Below are positions 1 through 7,830 of a DNA stretch of 32,676 bases, piece by piece; the first letter of the stretch is position 1, and each line of letters opens with the position of its first letter. Under the pieces are notes generated by a model that saw only the letters and a list, made by a program, of their open reading frames with translations, had not been told where the DNA came from and made no database searches. The stretch spans positions 1-32,676 of the forward strand of contig SVGQ01000025.1 in assembly GCA_015056245.1 (NCBI GenBank), read 5' to 3'. The translations under genes were made by a program, and so were the position numbers. The DNA comes from Clostridiales bacterium (GTDB taxonomy: Bacteria > Bacillota > Clostridia > Christensenellales > Aristaeellaceae).

Positions 1-462
1 CGCTTCCACGCCCTCCCCTACCAGCACCTGAGCTTGGCGTTCCAGCGCTTTGGCAATGCCGGATACGCAGCCTACCGTGGGCAGAATCCAAAGCTCGTTA
101 CGGACGCCAACCCTGCCATCCGCGCGGCGATAGCCGGGGAAGGTACGGGCTTCCACAGGCACAAGGGGCTGCCCCTTGGGATGCCATTCATAGGTCAATT
201 CGCCGGAAAGCAATGTATGCAGGTTATGCACATGCACATGCTCGCCCACATCAATATCACTTTTGGCCTCGCCAATAGGATAGCCATACTTGATAATGGT
301 TTCACCGGCAGCAATGGCTGCAAGCGCCATTTTGTGGCCTGCGGGTACCGGCTGTTTTGCGGTATAAGCAACACCTTCTACCTCTACCGTCTCCCCTGCT
401 TCCAAAGCCCGGAGAGCCACCGCCACATTATCCGAGGGAGTAATCTTCAGCACTGCTCGCAT
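1..462 (-). CDS. uxaA: Altronate dehydratase, N-terminal part (cut by window edge)
   Basis: Altronate dehydratase converts D-altronate to 2-keto-3-deoxygluconate in the galacturonate pathway. Only the first 154 codons are in view; the reading frame runs open to base 1, so the C-terminus lies outside. The protein begins MRAVLKITPSDNVAVALRAL. A SAF-type N-terminal domain follows, with the GHKMALAAIAAGE and IIKYGYPIGEA segments and an HVHVHNLHT stretch around residues 77-85. The GYRRADGRVGVRNELWILP segment then opens the catalytic UxaA/GarD region. The ATG at 462 is preceded by GGAGG lying inside the end of uxaB and starts three bases after the uxaB stop, so the two genes are translationally close and form one operon. 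The family assignment is firm; UxaA rather than the related galactarate dehydratase is inferred from the neighbours uxaB and uxaC. Confidence 0.93.
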   Translation of the reverse strand, partial: MRAVLKITPSDNVAVALRALEAGETVEVEGVAYTAKQPVPAGHKMALAAIAAGETIIKYGYPIGEAKSDIDVGEHVHVHNLHTLLSGELTYEWHPKGQPLVPVEARTFPGYRRADGRVGVRNELWILPTVGCVSGIAKALERQAQVLVGEGVEA

Positions 463-465
463 CGT

Positions 466-1932
466 TCAGCCTCCGAAACGCTCGCTCATAACAGCTTTCA
501 TACCCTTTGCCAGAATACACTGATAACTTTCGGCAACGCTGGCTTCCAAACCTTCCACCATGGTCAGATCCTGACCAAAGAAGGTCGTATTTGACAAGAA
601 ATCATGCACTGTCTGCACAGGATCGGCGTTATTGTGGGCTTCAAAGAAGCTCAGCACAGCGGCATCATCCTGCAGGGTATAGTTTTCGCCGCCGCGCTTA
701 CACACCAACTTGCCGTCTACCAACTCACCGCCATGGTACAGGCTCATCAGAGAAGCCAGAGAGAAGGTCAGGCGGGCAGGCAGTTCACCAGTCTTCTCCA
801 CATAACCCAGCAGGCTGGGCATGCAGCGGGCGCGCCACTTGCTGACGCTGTTCAAGCAGATGGAAAGAAGCGCATGCTTGATGTAAGGATTCTCAAAACG
901 CCCGGTAACCGCCTCAGCAAAGGACATCAGGTCCTCCTTGGGCAAAGCCAGCGTGGGGATCACTTCGTCGTAGAGCGTCTTCTGCATGAAATTCTTGATC
1001 ATGGGATCGTGCATGGCATCCAACACATAATCATAACCATACTGGAAAGCCATAGGCACAAAGGAAGTATGGGCGCCGTTCAGGATGCGTACTTTGCGCT
1101 GCTTGTAGGGCTTCTGATTATCGGTATAGATCACAGGCAGGCCGCAGGCGGGCAGCGGCAGTTCATCGGACAGATCCTTGGGAGATTCGATCACCCACAG
1201 GGCAAAGGGTTCGCCGGTAACCAACAGGCGATCCTCGTACCCAAGCTTCTCCCAAATGCCTTCCACCTCATCGCGGGGATAGCCGGTGACAATACGGTCC
1301 ACCAGCGTGGAAGTGAATACGCAAGCCTCATCCAGCCACTTTTCGAAGCGGTCTCCCAACTGCCAGAGCTTCGCCAGTGCCTTGACGCAGCGCTTGAGTT
1401 CGATTCCGTTATCATCGATCAGCTCAACCGGCAGAATGATCAGACCCTTATCGTTGGCATAATCGAATGCTTCAGCGCGCTCAAACAGCAGTTTGCACAA
1501 CTTGCCGGGATAACTGCTGGGCGGGCAGAGTTCGAACTTATCGCTTTCATCCAGCACAATACCGGCTTCTGTGGTATTGCTGACGATAAAGCGGAGGCTT
1601 TCTTCCTTTGCATAAGCGGCATATCTCTCATATTCGCCATAAGCATCCACCGCGTCGCAGACGGAGGTGATCAGACGGGTCTGCTCCGTAGGCTTGCCAT
1701 CCACAAGACCGCGCAGCATGACGGTGTAGCGGCAGTCCTGCTCGTGAAAGCTGTCCAACGAGCCGAAAGAAATCGGTTTCACCAAAACGATTCCGCCGTT
1801 GAAATCAGCCTTTTCATTGGCGATGTCGATCATGTAATCCACGAAAGCGCGCAGGAAATTGCCTTCACCGAACTGAAGCACTTTCACGGGAAGCTTGCGG
1901 GTATCCTGTCCATTGGCGTGTAAACGATCCAT
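466..1932 (-). CDS. uxaB: Tagaturonate reductase (altronate oxidoreductase)
   Basis: NADH-dependent enzyme of the cytoplasmic galacturonate branch, reducing D-tagaturonate to D-altronate for UxaA. The 488-residue length is usual for UxaB. The N-terminus carries the nucleotide-binding stretch KVLQFGEGNFLRAF (residues 17-30). The KVRILNGAHTSF segment in the middle matches the catalytic lysine region of the long-chain mannitol dehydrogenase family (K..xLNGxHt). Start ATG at 1932 has GGAGGG nearby. A sigma-70-type promoter (TTGACG, 17 bases, TAGAAT) lies upstream and a perfect inverted repeat sits between it and the gene. The gene diverges from a LacI-type regulator and uxaC, and uxaA follows three bases after its stop. 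Related fructuronate and mannitol oxidoreductases are the alternatives; the uxaA/uxaC context makes UxaB most likely. Confidence 0.93.
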   Translation of the reverse strand: MDRLHANGQDTRKLPVKVLQFGEGNFLRAFVDYMIDIANEKADFNGGIVLVKPISFGSLDSFHEQDCRYTVMLRGLVDGKPTEQTRLITSVCDAVDAYGEYERYAAYAKEESLRFIVSNTTEAGIVLDESDKFELCPPSSYPGKLCKLLFERAEAFDYANDKGLIILPVELIDDNGIELKRCVKALAKLWQLGDRFEKWLDEACVFTSTLVDRIVTGYPRDEVEGIWEKLGYEDRLLVTGEPFALWVIESPKDLSDELPLPACGLPVIYTDNQKPYKQRKVRILNGAHTSFVPMAFQYGYDYVLDAMHDPMIKNFMQKTLYDEVIPTLALPKEDLMSFAEAVTGRFENPYIKHALLSICLNSVSKWRARCMPSLLGYVEKTGELPARLTFSLASLMSLYHGGELVDGKLVCKRGGENYTLQDDAAVLSFFEAHNNADPVQTVHDFLSNTTFFGQDLTMVEGLEASVAESYQCILAKGMKAVMSERFGG

Positions 1933-1981
1933 GTTTCATCCCTCCGGCAAATGATTAGTATTCAAATCCACCGCTCACAAC

Positions 1982-1999
1982 GATGTAAACAATTACATC
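1982..1999. promoter_or_regulatory. Candidate operator: perfect inverted repeat downstream of the uxaB -10
   Basis: GATGTAAACAATTACATC is a perfect inverted repeat with 7-base arms and a 4-base centre. It lies just downstream of the uxaB -10 box, where a bound repressor would block transcription. The divergent LacI-type regulator is the natural candidate to bind it, which is inference. Its centre is not the CG of classical LacI operators. Confidence 0.55.
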
Positions 2000-2010
2000 A
2001 ATTCACTCAT

Positions 2011-2039
2011 ATTCTATACCCAATACCCTCAAACGTCAA
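2011..2039 (-). promoter_or_regulatory. Promoter of uxaBA
   Basis: On the minus strand a -35 TTGACG (2034-2039) and -10 TAGAAT (2011-2016) are separated by exactly 17 bases. The predicted start of transcription falls just before the inverted repeat at 1982-1999, leaving a leader of about 70 bases. Confidence 0.75.
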
Positions 2040-2056
2040 TCACTTTTGCGGAAAGT

Positions 2057-2064
2057 AAACGTTT
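2057..2064. promoter_or_regulatory. Candidate LacI-type operator core AAACGTTT
   Basis: The palindrome AAACGTTT sits in GAAAGTAAACGTTTTTGAAC (2051-2070), between the two divergent promoters. A central CG flanked by A/T-rich arms is the usual LacI-family operator form. Function is inferred from form and position only. Confidence 0.4.
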
Positions 2065-2118
2065 TTGAACGTAATTGTCCATCTGATAAAAATGCAGCAA
2101 AGAAATCACAAAAAGGGA

Positions 2119-2147
2119 TTGCAAACCCACCATGAAAGATGTATAAT
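2119..2147 (+). promoter_or_regulatory. Promoter of the lacI-type regulator and uxaC
   Basis: A -35 TTGCAA (2119-2124) and a perfect -10 TATAAT (2142-2147) are 17 bases apart, about 55 bases before the chosen TTG start of the regulator. Confidence 0.75.
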
Positions 2148-2200
2148 CCAAATTGATTCATTTCATCGTAAGTATTTACATAGTGAAAGGTGGTCGTGCC

Positions 2201-3208
2201 TTGAACATTTATGATATTTCTGAAAAAGCGGGCGTTTCTATCGCTACCGTGTCCCGTGTGCTGAATGACAGCCCTCACGTAAGTCAGAAAACCCGTGAAA
2301 AGGTGCTGGCGGTGATCAACGACTGCGATTATGTACCGAATGCTTTTGCCCGCGGCCTTGGCCTCAACACCATGAAAACCATCGGTTTGCTTTGCCCCGA
2401 TGCATCTGACCCCTATCTTTCCCGTGCGCTTTCCATATTGGAAAAGTCCTTTCGCAAGCACCACTACGACTGCCTGCTGTGCTGCACAGAACGCACTTTG
2501 GAAGCCCGTCAGCAGGGTATTGAGCTGCTCAAAAGCCGCCACGTGGACGGTATTATTCTGATGGGTTCAACCTTTGTTGAAACCCGCGAACGCGATAACG
2601 CTTACATCCGCAACGCAGCCAAGCAAGTGCCGATTGTGCTGCTGAACGCATCCTATTCATGCGATAATGTGTATTGCGTCATGTGCGATGAACAGCGAGC
2701 CACCATGGAAGCGACCCAATATCTGCTGGACAGCGGTCGCAAGAACATCCTGTATCTTTATCACAGCAAGAACTACAATGGTCAAAAGAAACTGGCAGGT
2801 TTCCGGGCCGCCATCGAAAGCCGCGGCTTGACAGTCAATGATGATCTGATCCGTTTCTTCTCCGATGAAAAGAACAGCGTACCCAGTGTGCGGGATCAAT
2901 TGCTTGCATTACGGGAAAGCGGACTGGAATTTGACGCCATTCAAACATCAGAGGATGTGCTGGCCATCGGCGCAGTAAAATATGCCAAGGCCGCCAAGCT
3001 TTCCATCCCCCGCAATCTGAGCATTGTAGGCTATAACAATTCAAACATATGCCAGTACAGCGAGCCGGAGATCACCAGTGTGGACAACAAGCTGCAAGCC
3101 GTCAGCGAACAATGTGTAGCCACCATGCTGGGTGTGCTGGAAGGCCGGGAGATGCCCCAGAAAATCGTGTTTACGGGCGAACTTGTCAAACGCGACAGTA
3201 CGCTGTAA
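2201..3208 (+). CDS. LacI-family transcriptional regulator, probably of hexuronate genes
   Basis: DNA-binding repressor of the LacI/GalR family, 335 residues with the chosen start. The helix-turn-helix occupies roughly residues 3-25 (IYDISEKAGVSIATVSRVLN), followed by the hinge (PNAFARGLGLNTMKTIGLL) and a periplasmic-binding-protein-like sensor domain to the end. The TTG at 2201 is preferred: it has AAAGGTGG upstream and places the helix-turn-helix right at the N-terminus as in relatives. The in-frame ATG at 2153 would begin only six bases after the -10 box. It lies 38 bases before uxaC and diverges from uxaBA, so a hexuronate or pathway intermediate is the likely effector (inference). The specific orthologue (UxuR/KdgR-like) cannot be settled from sequence alone. 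Confidence 0.9.
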   Translation: MNIYDISEKAGVSIATVSRVLNDSPHVSQKTREKVLAVINDCDYVPNAFARGLGLNTMKTIGLLCPDASDPYLSRALSILEKSFRKHHYDCLLCCTERTLEARQQGIELLKSRHVDGIILMGSTFVETRERDNAYIRNAAKQVPIVLLNASYSCDNVYCVMCDEQRATMEATQYLLDSGRKNILYLYHSKNYNGQKKLAGFRAAIESRGLTVNDDLIRFFSDEKNSVPSVRDQLLALRESGLEFDAIQTSEDVLAIGAVKYAKAAKLSIPRNLSIVGYNNSNICQYSEPEITSVDNKLQAVSEQCVATMLGVLEGREMPQKIVFTGELVKRDSTL

Positions 3209-3246
3209 CCATAGACCGTCACCAAGTTATGAAAGGAGAACCCACT

Positions 3247-4656
3247 ATGCGCGCCTTTATGGATCAGGATTTCCTGCTCAACACCCCCACTGCCGTAAAG
3301 CTTTACCATGAGTTTTCTGCTGATTGCCCCATTATTGACTATCATTGCCACATCAGCCCCAAAGAGATCTACGAGGATCTCCACTACGAAAGCATCACCC
3401 AAGTATGGCTGGGCGGCGACCACTACAAGTGGCGCCTGATGCGTTGCGCCGGTGTGGATGAAAAGTACATTACCGGTGATGCCAGCGCTCACGATAAGTT
3501 CATCAAGTGGGCCGAAGTGCTGGGCAAAGCCATCGGTAATCCCCTGTACCACTGGAGCCATCTGGAGCTTCGCCGTTTCTTTGGCTATGAGGGCATCCTG
3601 AACAAGGAAACCGCCGAGGAAGTCTGGAATCTGTGCAACGAAAAGCTCCAGCAGCCTGAGTTCGGCGTGCGCGGCCTGATCGCCCGCAGCAATGTGGAAA
3701 CCATCTGCACCACCGACGATCCCATTGATTCTCTGGAATGGCACGAAAAGCTGGCTGCCGACCCCACCATCAAGACCGCTGTGCTGCCCGCATGGCGTCC
3801 TGATAAGGCCATGAATCTGGAAAAGCCCGATTACACTGATTATTTGGCTAAGCTGGCTGCTGTCAGCGGCGTGGAAATCAAGACATTTGAAGATCTGAAG
3901 ACTGCGCTGGCTGTCCGCATGGATTATTTCGCTGCCCGTAACTGCGTTCTCAGCGATCACGGCCTCAACTTCGTGGCCTATGCCCCTGCCACCGATGCCG
4001 AAGTGGAAGCGATCTTCCAGAAGCGTCTCGGCGGCGAACCCGTTTCCACTGAAGAACAGGACAAATTCAAGACTGCCTGCATGCTGTACGTAGCCCGCAA
4101 GTACCGCCAGCTGGGCTGGATCATGCAGTTGCACTACGGCTGCCGCCGGGACAACAACCCCGTCATGTATGACCGCCTTGGCCCGGACACCGGCTTTGAC
4201 ACCATTGATAACTATGCCCCAGCTGGTCAGACCGCCGCATTCCTTGGCGCGCTGGAAGCTACCGGCGACCTGCCCAAGACCATTCTTTACAGCCTGAACC
4301 CCAATGACAATCAGGCGATCGATACCATTTGCGGCTGCTTCCAGTCCTCCGAGGCTGTCAGCAAGCTCCAGCATGGTTCTGCCTGGTGGTTCAACGATCA
4401 CTTCACCGGCATGACCGATCAGCTCACCAGCCTTGCCAGCCTCGGTTATCTTGCTGGTTTTGTGGGTATGCTCACCGACAGCCGCAGCTTCCTGAGCTAT
4501 CCCCGCCACGAGTACTTCCGCCGTATCCTGTGCCGCCTGATTGGCCAGTGGGTGGAAGAAGGCATGTTCCCCGATGATATGGAAACCCTCAAGGAGATCG
4601 TTCGCGGCGTGAGCTACGAAAACGCCAAGAAGTACTTTGCCTTCGCCGCCAAGTAA
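3247..4656 (+). CDS. uxaC: Glucuronate isomerase
   Basis: UxaC isomerises D-glucuronate to D-fructuronate and D-galacturonate to D-tagaturonate, the first step of hexuronate breakdown. The 469-residue length is normal for the family. The amidohydrolase-type metal motif is DYHCH (residues 31-35) near the N-terminus, and the family segments HWSHLELRRFFG and HYGCRRDNNP are present. The C-terminal LTDSRSFLSYPRHEYFRRILC stretch is characteristic. ATG 3247 follows GAAAGGAGAA at good distance. It shares a transcript with the regulator upstream and ends in a clear terminator. Its product tagaturonate is the substrate of the divergently encoded UxaB. Confidence 0.96.
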   Translation: MRAFMDQDFLLNTPTAVKLYHEFSADCPIIDYHCHISPKEIYEDLHYESITQVWLGGDHYKWRLMRCAGVDEKYITGDASAHDKFIKWAEVLGKAIGNPLYHWSHLELRRFFGYEGILNKETAEEVWNLCNEKLQQPEFGVRGLIARSNVETICTTDDPIDSLEWHEKLAADPTIKTAVLPAWRPDKAMNLEKPDYTDYLAKLAAVSGVEIKTFEDLKTALAVRMDYFAARNCVLSDHGLNFVAYAPATDAEVEAIFQKRLGGEPVSTEEQDKFKTACMLYVARKYRQLGWIMQLHYGCRRDNNPVMYDRLGPDTGFDTIDNYAPAGQTAAFLGALEATGDLPKTILYSLNPNDNQAIDTICGCFQSSEAVSKLQHGSAWWFNDHFTGMTDQLTSLASLGYLAGFVGMLTDSRSFLSYPRHEYFRRILCRLIGQWVEEGMFPDDMETLKEIVRGVSYENAKKYFAFAAK

Positions 4657-4671
4657 GATCTGTCCTCCCCC

Positions 4672-4712
4672 GAATCCGCTGTGGTTGCGCATGCCGCAGC
4701 GGATTCTTTTTT
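4672..4712 (+). terminator. Rho-independent terminator after uxaC
   Basis: Perfect 10-bp stem GAATCCGCTG (4672-4681) with CAGCGGATTC (4697-4706), 15-base loop, followed by six T residues. Confidence 0.88.
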
Positions 4713-4753
4713 GCACTCCCGTATAGAATACAGGTGCAATTCGATCCAATGTA

Positions 4754-4762
4754 TGGTATAAT
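4754..4762 (+). promoter_or_regulatory. Extended -10 promoter of the CNNM/HAD operon
   Basis: TGGTATAAT is an extended -10 box with TATAAT at 4757-4762; the -35 region (GTGCAA at 4734-4739) is weak. Transcription from here would begin near 4769, too close to the ATG at 4771 and so favouring the TTG start at 4813. Confidence 0.55.
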
Positions 4763-4812
4763 CTATTGGTATGCGGGGTTTACCGCAGTATATATTAAGG
4801 GAGGTTTTTTCC

Positions 4813-6186
4813 TTGGACCCTATAGGCAGTCAATTGTTGGTACAGATTCTTTTGATCGCTATTAATGCTTTCTTTGCTTCCACCGAGACCGCTTTGGTTT
4901 CCGTAAACGACAACAAGGTGCGCCGTCAGGCTGAGGAGGGCGACGCAAAAGCCAAAGTGATGCTTCGGCTGATCGAATCCCCCTCTAATTTCCTCTCCAC
5001 CATTCAGGTGTGTATCACCCTGAGCGGCTTCCTTGCCAGCGCCTTCGCTGCGGACGGCTTTGCCACCATGTTGGCTGACGCCCTGATGAAAGTAGGCTTC
5101 CCCGCTGCCTACCGCGGCCTGCTGGATACCATCTGCCTGATCCTGATCACGCTGATCCTGAGCTTCTTTATGATCGTATTGGGTGAGCTGGCCCCCAAGC
5201 GCATTGCCATGCAAAACCCTGAAAAAGTCGCGCGGATGAGCTGCGGTGTGATCAACTTTGTCAGCAAGCTTTTCAAGCCCATTGTCTGGCTGCTCACCGT
5301 CAGCACCAATGGCATCCTGCGCCTGTGCCGCATCAACCCCAACGAAACCAGCGAGGAAGTAACCGAAGAAGAGATCCGCATGCTGGTGGATATCGGCAGC
5401 GAAAAGGGCGCCATTGAAGAAGAAGAGCGGAACATGATCGAGAACATTTTCGAGTTCAACAACATGACCGCCGCCGATGTGATGGTACACCGTATTGATG
5501 TTGTCTCTCTGCATGTGAACGACAGCAACGAAGAGATCCTCTCCACCATCCGCGAAACCGGCCTGAGCCGCTTCCCGGTTTACGATGCCGATATCGATGA
5601 CATCGTTGGTATCCTCAACACCCGTGACTTCCTGCTCAACTGCGCCAGCGAGACCCAGAAGCCTGTGCGCGAGCTTTTGCGCAACGCCTATCTGGTGCCC
5701 CAGACCGTTCCTGCTGACACCCTGTTCAGCAACATGCAAAAGCAGAAAATCCATCTGGCAGTTGTGGTGGACGAATACGGCGGCATGAGTGGTATCGTTA
5801 CCATGGAAGACCTGCTGGAAGAGATCGTCGGCAATATCTACGACGAATTTGACCCCAACGAGGACAACACCATCGAAAAACTGGAAGACAATCTGTGGCG
5901 CGTCAGCGGTACCGTGGATCTGGAAACCCTCAGCGAGACCATCGACATGTCTCTGCCGCTGGATGAAGAATACGATACCCTTGGCGGTCTGGTATTCTCC
6001 ACCTTCTCCGTCATTCCCGAAGATGGCAGCACGCCCGAGGTGACCGTCGCCGGTTTGAAGGTACAGGTCGAAGAGATTTGCGACCACCGCATTGAAAAGG
6101 CGCTTGTCAGCAAGCTGAATCCTGAAAAGGATGAGAATGCGGATGACAAGGCCCGCGAAAGCGAAGCGGAAACCGCTCAGGGCTGA
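4813..6186 (+). CDS. CNNM/CorC-HlyC family membrane protein with CBS pair
   Basis: Integral membrane protein of the DUF21/CNNM family (often annotated hemolysin or CorC), linked to Mg2+ and other cation efflux or tolerance. The 457-residue protein begins with a DUF21 membrane domain of several hydrophobic segments, with the family motifs FFASTETALVSV and GELAPKRIA. A CBS pair follows (the TAADVMVHRIDVV and ILNTRDFLL segments, then LAVVVDEYGGMSGIVTMEDLLEEIVGNIYDE), then a C-terminal CorC_HlyC domain and an acidic tail. The TTG at 4813 is chosen because AAGGGAGG lies eight bases before it; the upstream ATG at 4771 has no ribosome binding site and sits at the predicted transcription start. The downstream HAD gene overlaps its stop by one base. 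The transported ion is not evident. Confidence 0.9.
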   Translation: MDPIGSQLLVQILLIAINAFFASTETALVSVNDNKVRRQAEEGDAKAKVMLRLIESPSNFLSTIQVCITLSGFLASAFAADGFATMLADALMKVGFPAAYRGLLDTICLILITLILSFFMIVLGELAPKRIAMQNPEKVARMSCGVINFVSKLFKPIVWLLTVSTNGILRLCRINPNETSEEVTEEEIRMLVDIGSEKGAIEEEERNMIENIFEFNNMTAADVMVHRIDVVSLHVNDSNEEILSTIRETGLSRFPVYDADIDDIVGILNTRDFLLNCASETQKPVRELLRNAYLVPQTVPADTLFSNMQKQKIHLAVVVDEYGGMSGIVTMEDLLEEIVGNIYDEFDPNEDNTIEKLEDNLWRVSGTVDLETLSETIDMSLPLDEEYDTLGGLVFSTFSVIPEDGSTPEVTVAGLKVQVEEICDHRIEKALVSKLNPEKDENADDKARESEAETAQG

Positions 6187-6821
6187 TGATGAAATACACC
6201 CATCTGTTCTGGGATTTTGATGGTACCCTCTATGATACCTATCCGCAGATACTGAGCGCCATGCAGCATGCTCTCCGCGACTTCGGCCTGTCGGATGTTC
6301 AGCCTTCGGAGGTCATGCTTTGGCTCAAACATTCCGTTTATGATGCCGCTTGTCATTTTGCGCCGCTTGTCGGTTGCGATCCGAAGGCCATCTACAATCG
6401 TCACCACCAATATCACAAACAGGATGACAGCTTCCTGCCCTATAACGGACTGGAGAAATGCCTGAAAACCCTATGGGAAGCAGGCTGCCGTCACTATCTC
6501 TACACGCACCGGGATCATCTGTCCGTGCTGCAGCTCGAAAGAGATGGCCTATGGAAGTATTTCAGCGGCGGCGTAACCTCAGAGGATGGCTTTCCTTCCA
6601 AGCCCGCCCCCGATGCCTTGCTGCATCTGCTGGAAAAGCATCAGCTGGACCCCAACCATTGCCTGATGATCGGCGATCGGGGTATCGATATGGAAAGCGC
6701 GCTGAATGCGGGCATTGCAGGCGCGGTTTTTGACCCGGATGGTCATTATTTCGGGCCGCAGGTATCCATCGTTGCCAAAAGCATGGACGAGTTGGAAAAG
6801 CTGCTGTTGAGAGCCCAATAA
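6186..6821 (+). CDS. HAD-superfamily phosphatase, phosphoglycolate phosphatase-like
   Basis: Cytoplasmic hydrolase of the haloacid dehalogenase superfamily, 211 residues. Motif I is WDFDGT (residues 9-14, nucleophile D10 and D12). Motif II threonine is in LYTHRDH, motif III lysine in SKPAPDALL, and motif IV is GDRGIDMESALNAG. A helical cap region lies between motifs I and II, as in Gph-like subfamily members. Its ATG overlaps the stop of the CNNM gene (TGATG), so the two are translationally coupled; a second ATG directly follows. Substrate is not predictable; phosphoglycolate or a sugar phosphate is typical of the group. Confidence 0.88.
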   Translation: MMKYTHLFWDFDGTLYDTYPQILSAMQHALRDFGLSDVQPSEVMLWLKHSVYDAACHFAPLVGCDPKAIYNRHHQYHKQDDSFLPYNGLEKCLKTLWEAGCRHYLYTHRDHLSVLQLERDGLWKYFSGGVTSEDGFPSKPAPDALLHLLEKHQLDPNHCLMIGDRGIDMESALNAGIAGAVFDPDGHYFGPQVSIVAKSMDELEKLLLRAQ

Positions 6822-6823
6822 AT

Positions 6824-6868
6824 AAAAACAGCTCGTTTGAACATTGAGGTTTCAAACGGGCTGTTTTT
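6824..6868. terminator. Bidirectional terminator between HAD and TraX-like genes
   Basis: An 18-bp stem pairs 6824-6841 with 6851-6868, with one G-T wobble; it is flanked by A residues on the left and T residues on the right. Convergent genes on both sides suggest it ends both transcripts. Confidence 0.88.
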
Positions 6869-6901
6869 GTTGATGTATTCATGGGAAGGATTTCCCTGTT
6901 A

Positions 6902-7690
6902 TCAGAACATGGCGGTCATACTGGCCAAAGTTGCATTGGTAAAGAGGAGCCGCAGAATGATCAGCAGTACCAGATGCATCGGATACAGCGCATAGCCCAG
7001 CCATTTAGGCATCTTGAAACCGCTGTTCGTGGGAATGGCAATCAGGGGCAGAGCAAGCCATGCCATGGTTTGCAGCTTGAAGAAAGCCTGCAAGGGCTGC
7101 TTGATACCAGCCCATTTAAGGAATGGAAGTTCCCAACCAAAGAGATTGTTCACCGTAGCGCTGCCTGAACCCCAGAACAAGCAATAGGCCAGAAACGCAG
7201 CGATCAGGCCTCTGCGGGACTCCCGAGCCAGATACAGGATCAGAATAAAAGTCAGGCCCTTCCAGCCGTAATCCACCTGAATGTAGCCCAAAAGCAGATA
7301 GCACAGCACCGGCACCCAAATCTGGCTGAACATGAATCTCTTCTGGATGCCATAGATAGCAACCAGCGCAACTGTCAGCGTAAAGAGGATATTCAGTTCC
7401 TGATAGGTATGCTGTAAACCCATCATGTACAGCGGCTGGGACAGAACCGCCATCATCAGCATCCGAAATGCATACAGCGGCAGATTGCGCGTTTTCACGC
7501 TGCCAACCACCAAGCACCACGCATACAACGGAAAGGCGATGCGACCCAGAATCCGCAATTCCTGAATACCGGGTAGGACGCGTGCGCCAATGTGATCGAT
7601 CAGCATGAAGACCAGCGCCAGCAGCTTCAGCAAAGAAGTATCCGTATTGCCGCCCAATTCTCCAATCCTACGGTCAAGCGCAGTTCCCAT
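6902..7690 (-). CDS. TraX-family integral membrane protein
   Basis: A 262-residue polytopic membrane protein matching the TraX family, founded on an F-plasmid pilin N-acetyltransferase but widespread on chromosomes of Firmicutes with unknown role. The N-terminal signature is LKLLALVFMLIDHIGA, then ELRILGRIAFPLYAWCLVVG. About eight hydrophobic segments follow, and the C-terminus is LGYALYPMHLVLLIILRLLF, the usual TraX end. ATG 7690 follows a GGGGGG ribosome binding site and a near-perfect promoter. No conjugation genes are nearby, so a pilin-modification role is unlikely; a general membrane acyltransferase role is speculative. Confidence 0.85.
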   Translation of the reverse strand: MGTALDRRIGELGGNTDTSLLKLLALVFMLIDHIGARVLPGIQELRILGRIAFPLYAWCLVVGSVKTRNLPLYAFRMLMMAVLSQPLYMMGLQHTYQELNILFTLTVALVAIYGIQKRFMFSQIWVPVLCYLLLGYIQVDYGWKGLTFILILYLARESRRGLIAAFLAYCLFWGSGSATVNNLFGWELPFLKWAGIKQPLQAFFKLQTMAWLALPLIAIPTNSGFKMPKWLGYALYPMHLVLLIILRLLFTNATLASMTAMF

Positions 7691-7725
7691 CCAGATTCCC
7701 CCCTGTCACAACTAAATCAGGCTGA

Positions 7726-7754
7726 ATTATACCATTTCCGTCGTTCGGTGTCAA
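7726..7754 (-). promoter_or_regulatory. Consensus promoter of the TraX-like gene
   Basis: On the minus strand a perfect TTGACA (7749-7754) and a perfect TATAAT (7726-7731) are 17 bases apart. It is back to back with the promoter of arsR-pot, whose -35 starts at 7761. Confidence 0.85.
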
Positions 7755-7760
7755 AAAGGA

Positions 7761-7789
7761 TTGACAAGCCTTGTTATGTATTATAGAAT
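7761..7789 (+). promoter_or_regulatory. Promoter of the arsR-potABCD operon
   Basis: Perfect -35 TTGACA (7761-7766), 17 bases, then -10 TAGAAT (7784-7789). Transcription should start near 7796, about 35 bases before the regulator start codon. Confidence 0.85.
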
Positions 7790-7801
7790 ATTTTCGATAT
7801 T
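7787..7801. promoter_or_regulatory. Candidate ArsR operator overlapping the -10 box
   Basis: AATAT (7787-7791) and ATATT (7797-7801) form an inverted repeat around TTTCG. It overlaps the end of the -10 box and the predicted transcription start. AT-rich imperfect palindromes at this position are typical of ArsR autoregulation, so the first gene of the operon is the likely binder (inference). Confidence 0.4.
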
Positions 7802-7830
7802 GAAACTTCTCTATATTGCAGGTGATGATC

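Noticed and set aside
604-1923. A 439-residue open frame on the plus strand opposite uxaB
   Set aside because: It mirrors the real minus-strand gene, whose protein is clearly UxaB. The plus-strand translation shows no family pattern and no ribosome binding site.
3031-4749. A 572-residue open frame on the minus strand opposite uxaC
   Set aside because: A shadow of uxaC caused by codon bias; it also crosses the terminator at 4672-4712 and part of the lacI end.
4795-6087. Long minus-strand frame opposite the CNNM gene
   Set aside because: No recognisable protein; the plus-strand frame has all the CBS and DUF21 motifs.
6902-7690. Conjugative element signalled by TraX
   Set aside because: No other transfer genes, relaxase or integrase are in the window, and chromosomal TraX-like proteins are common.
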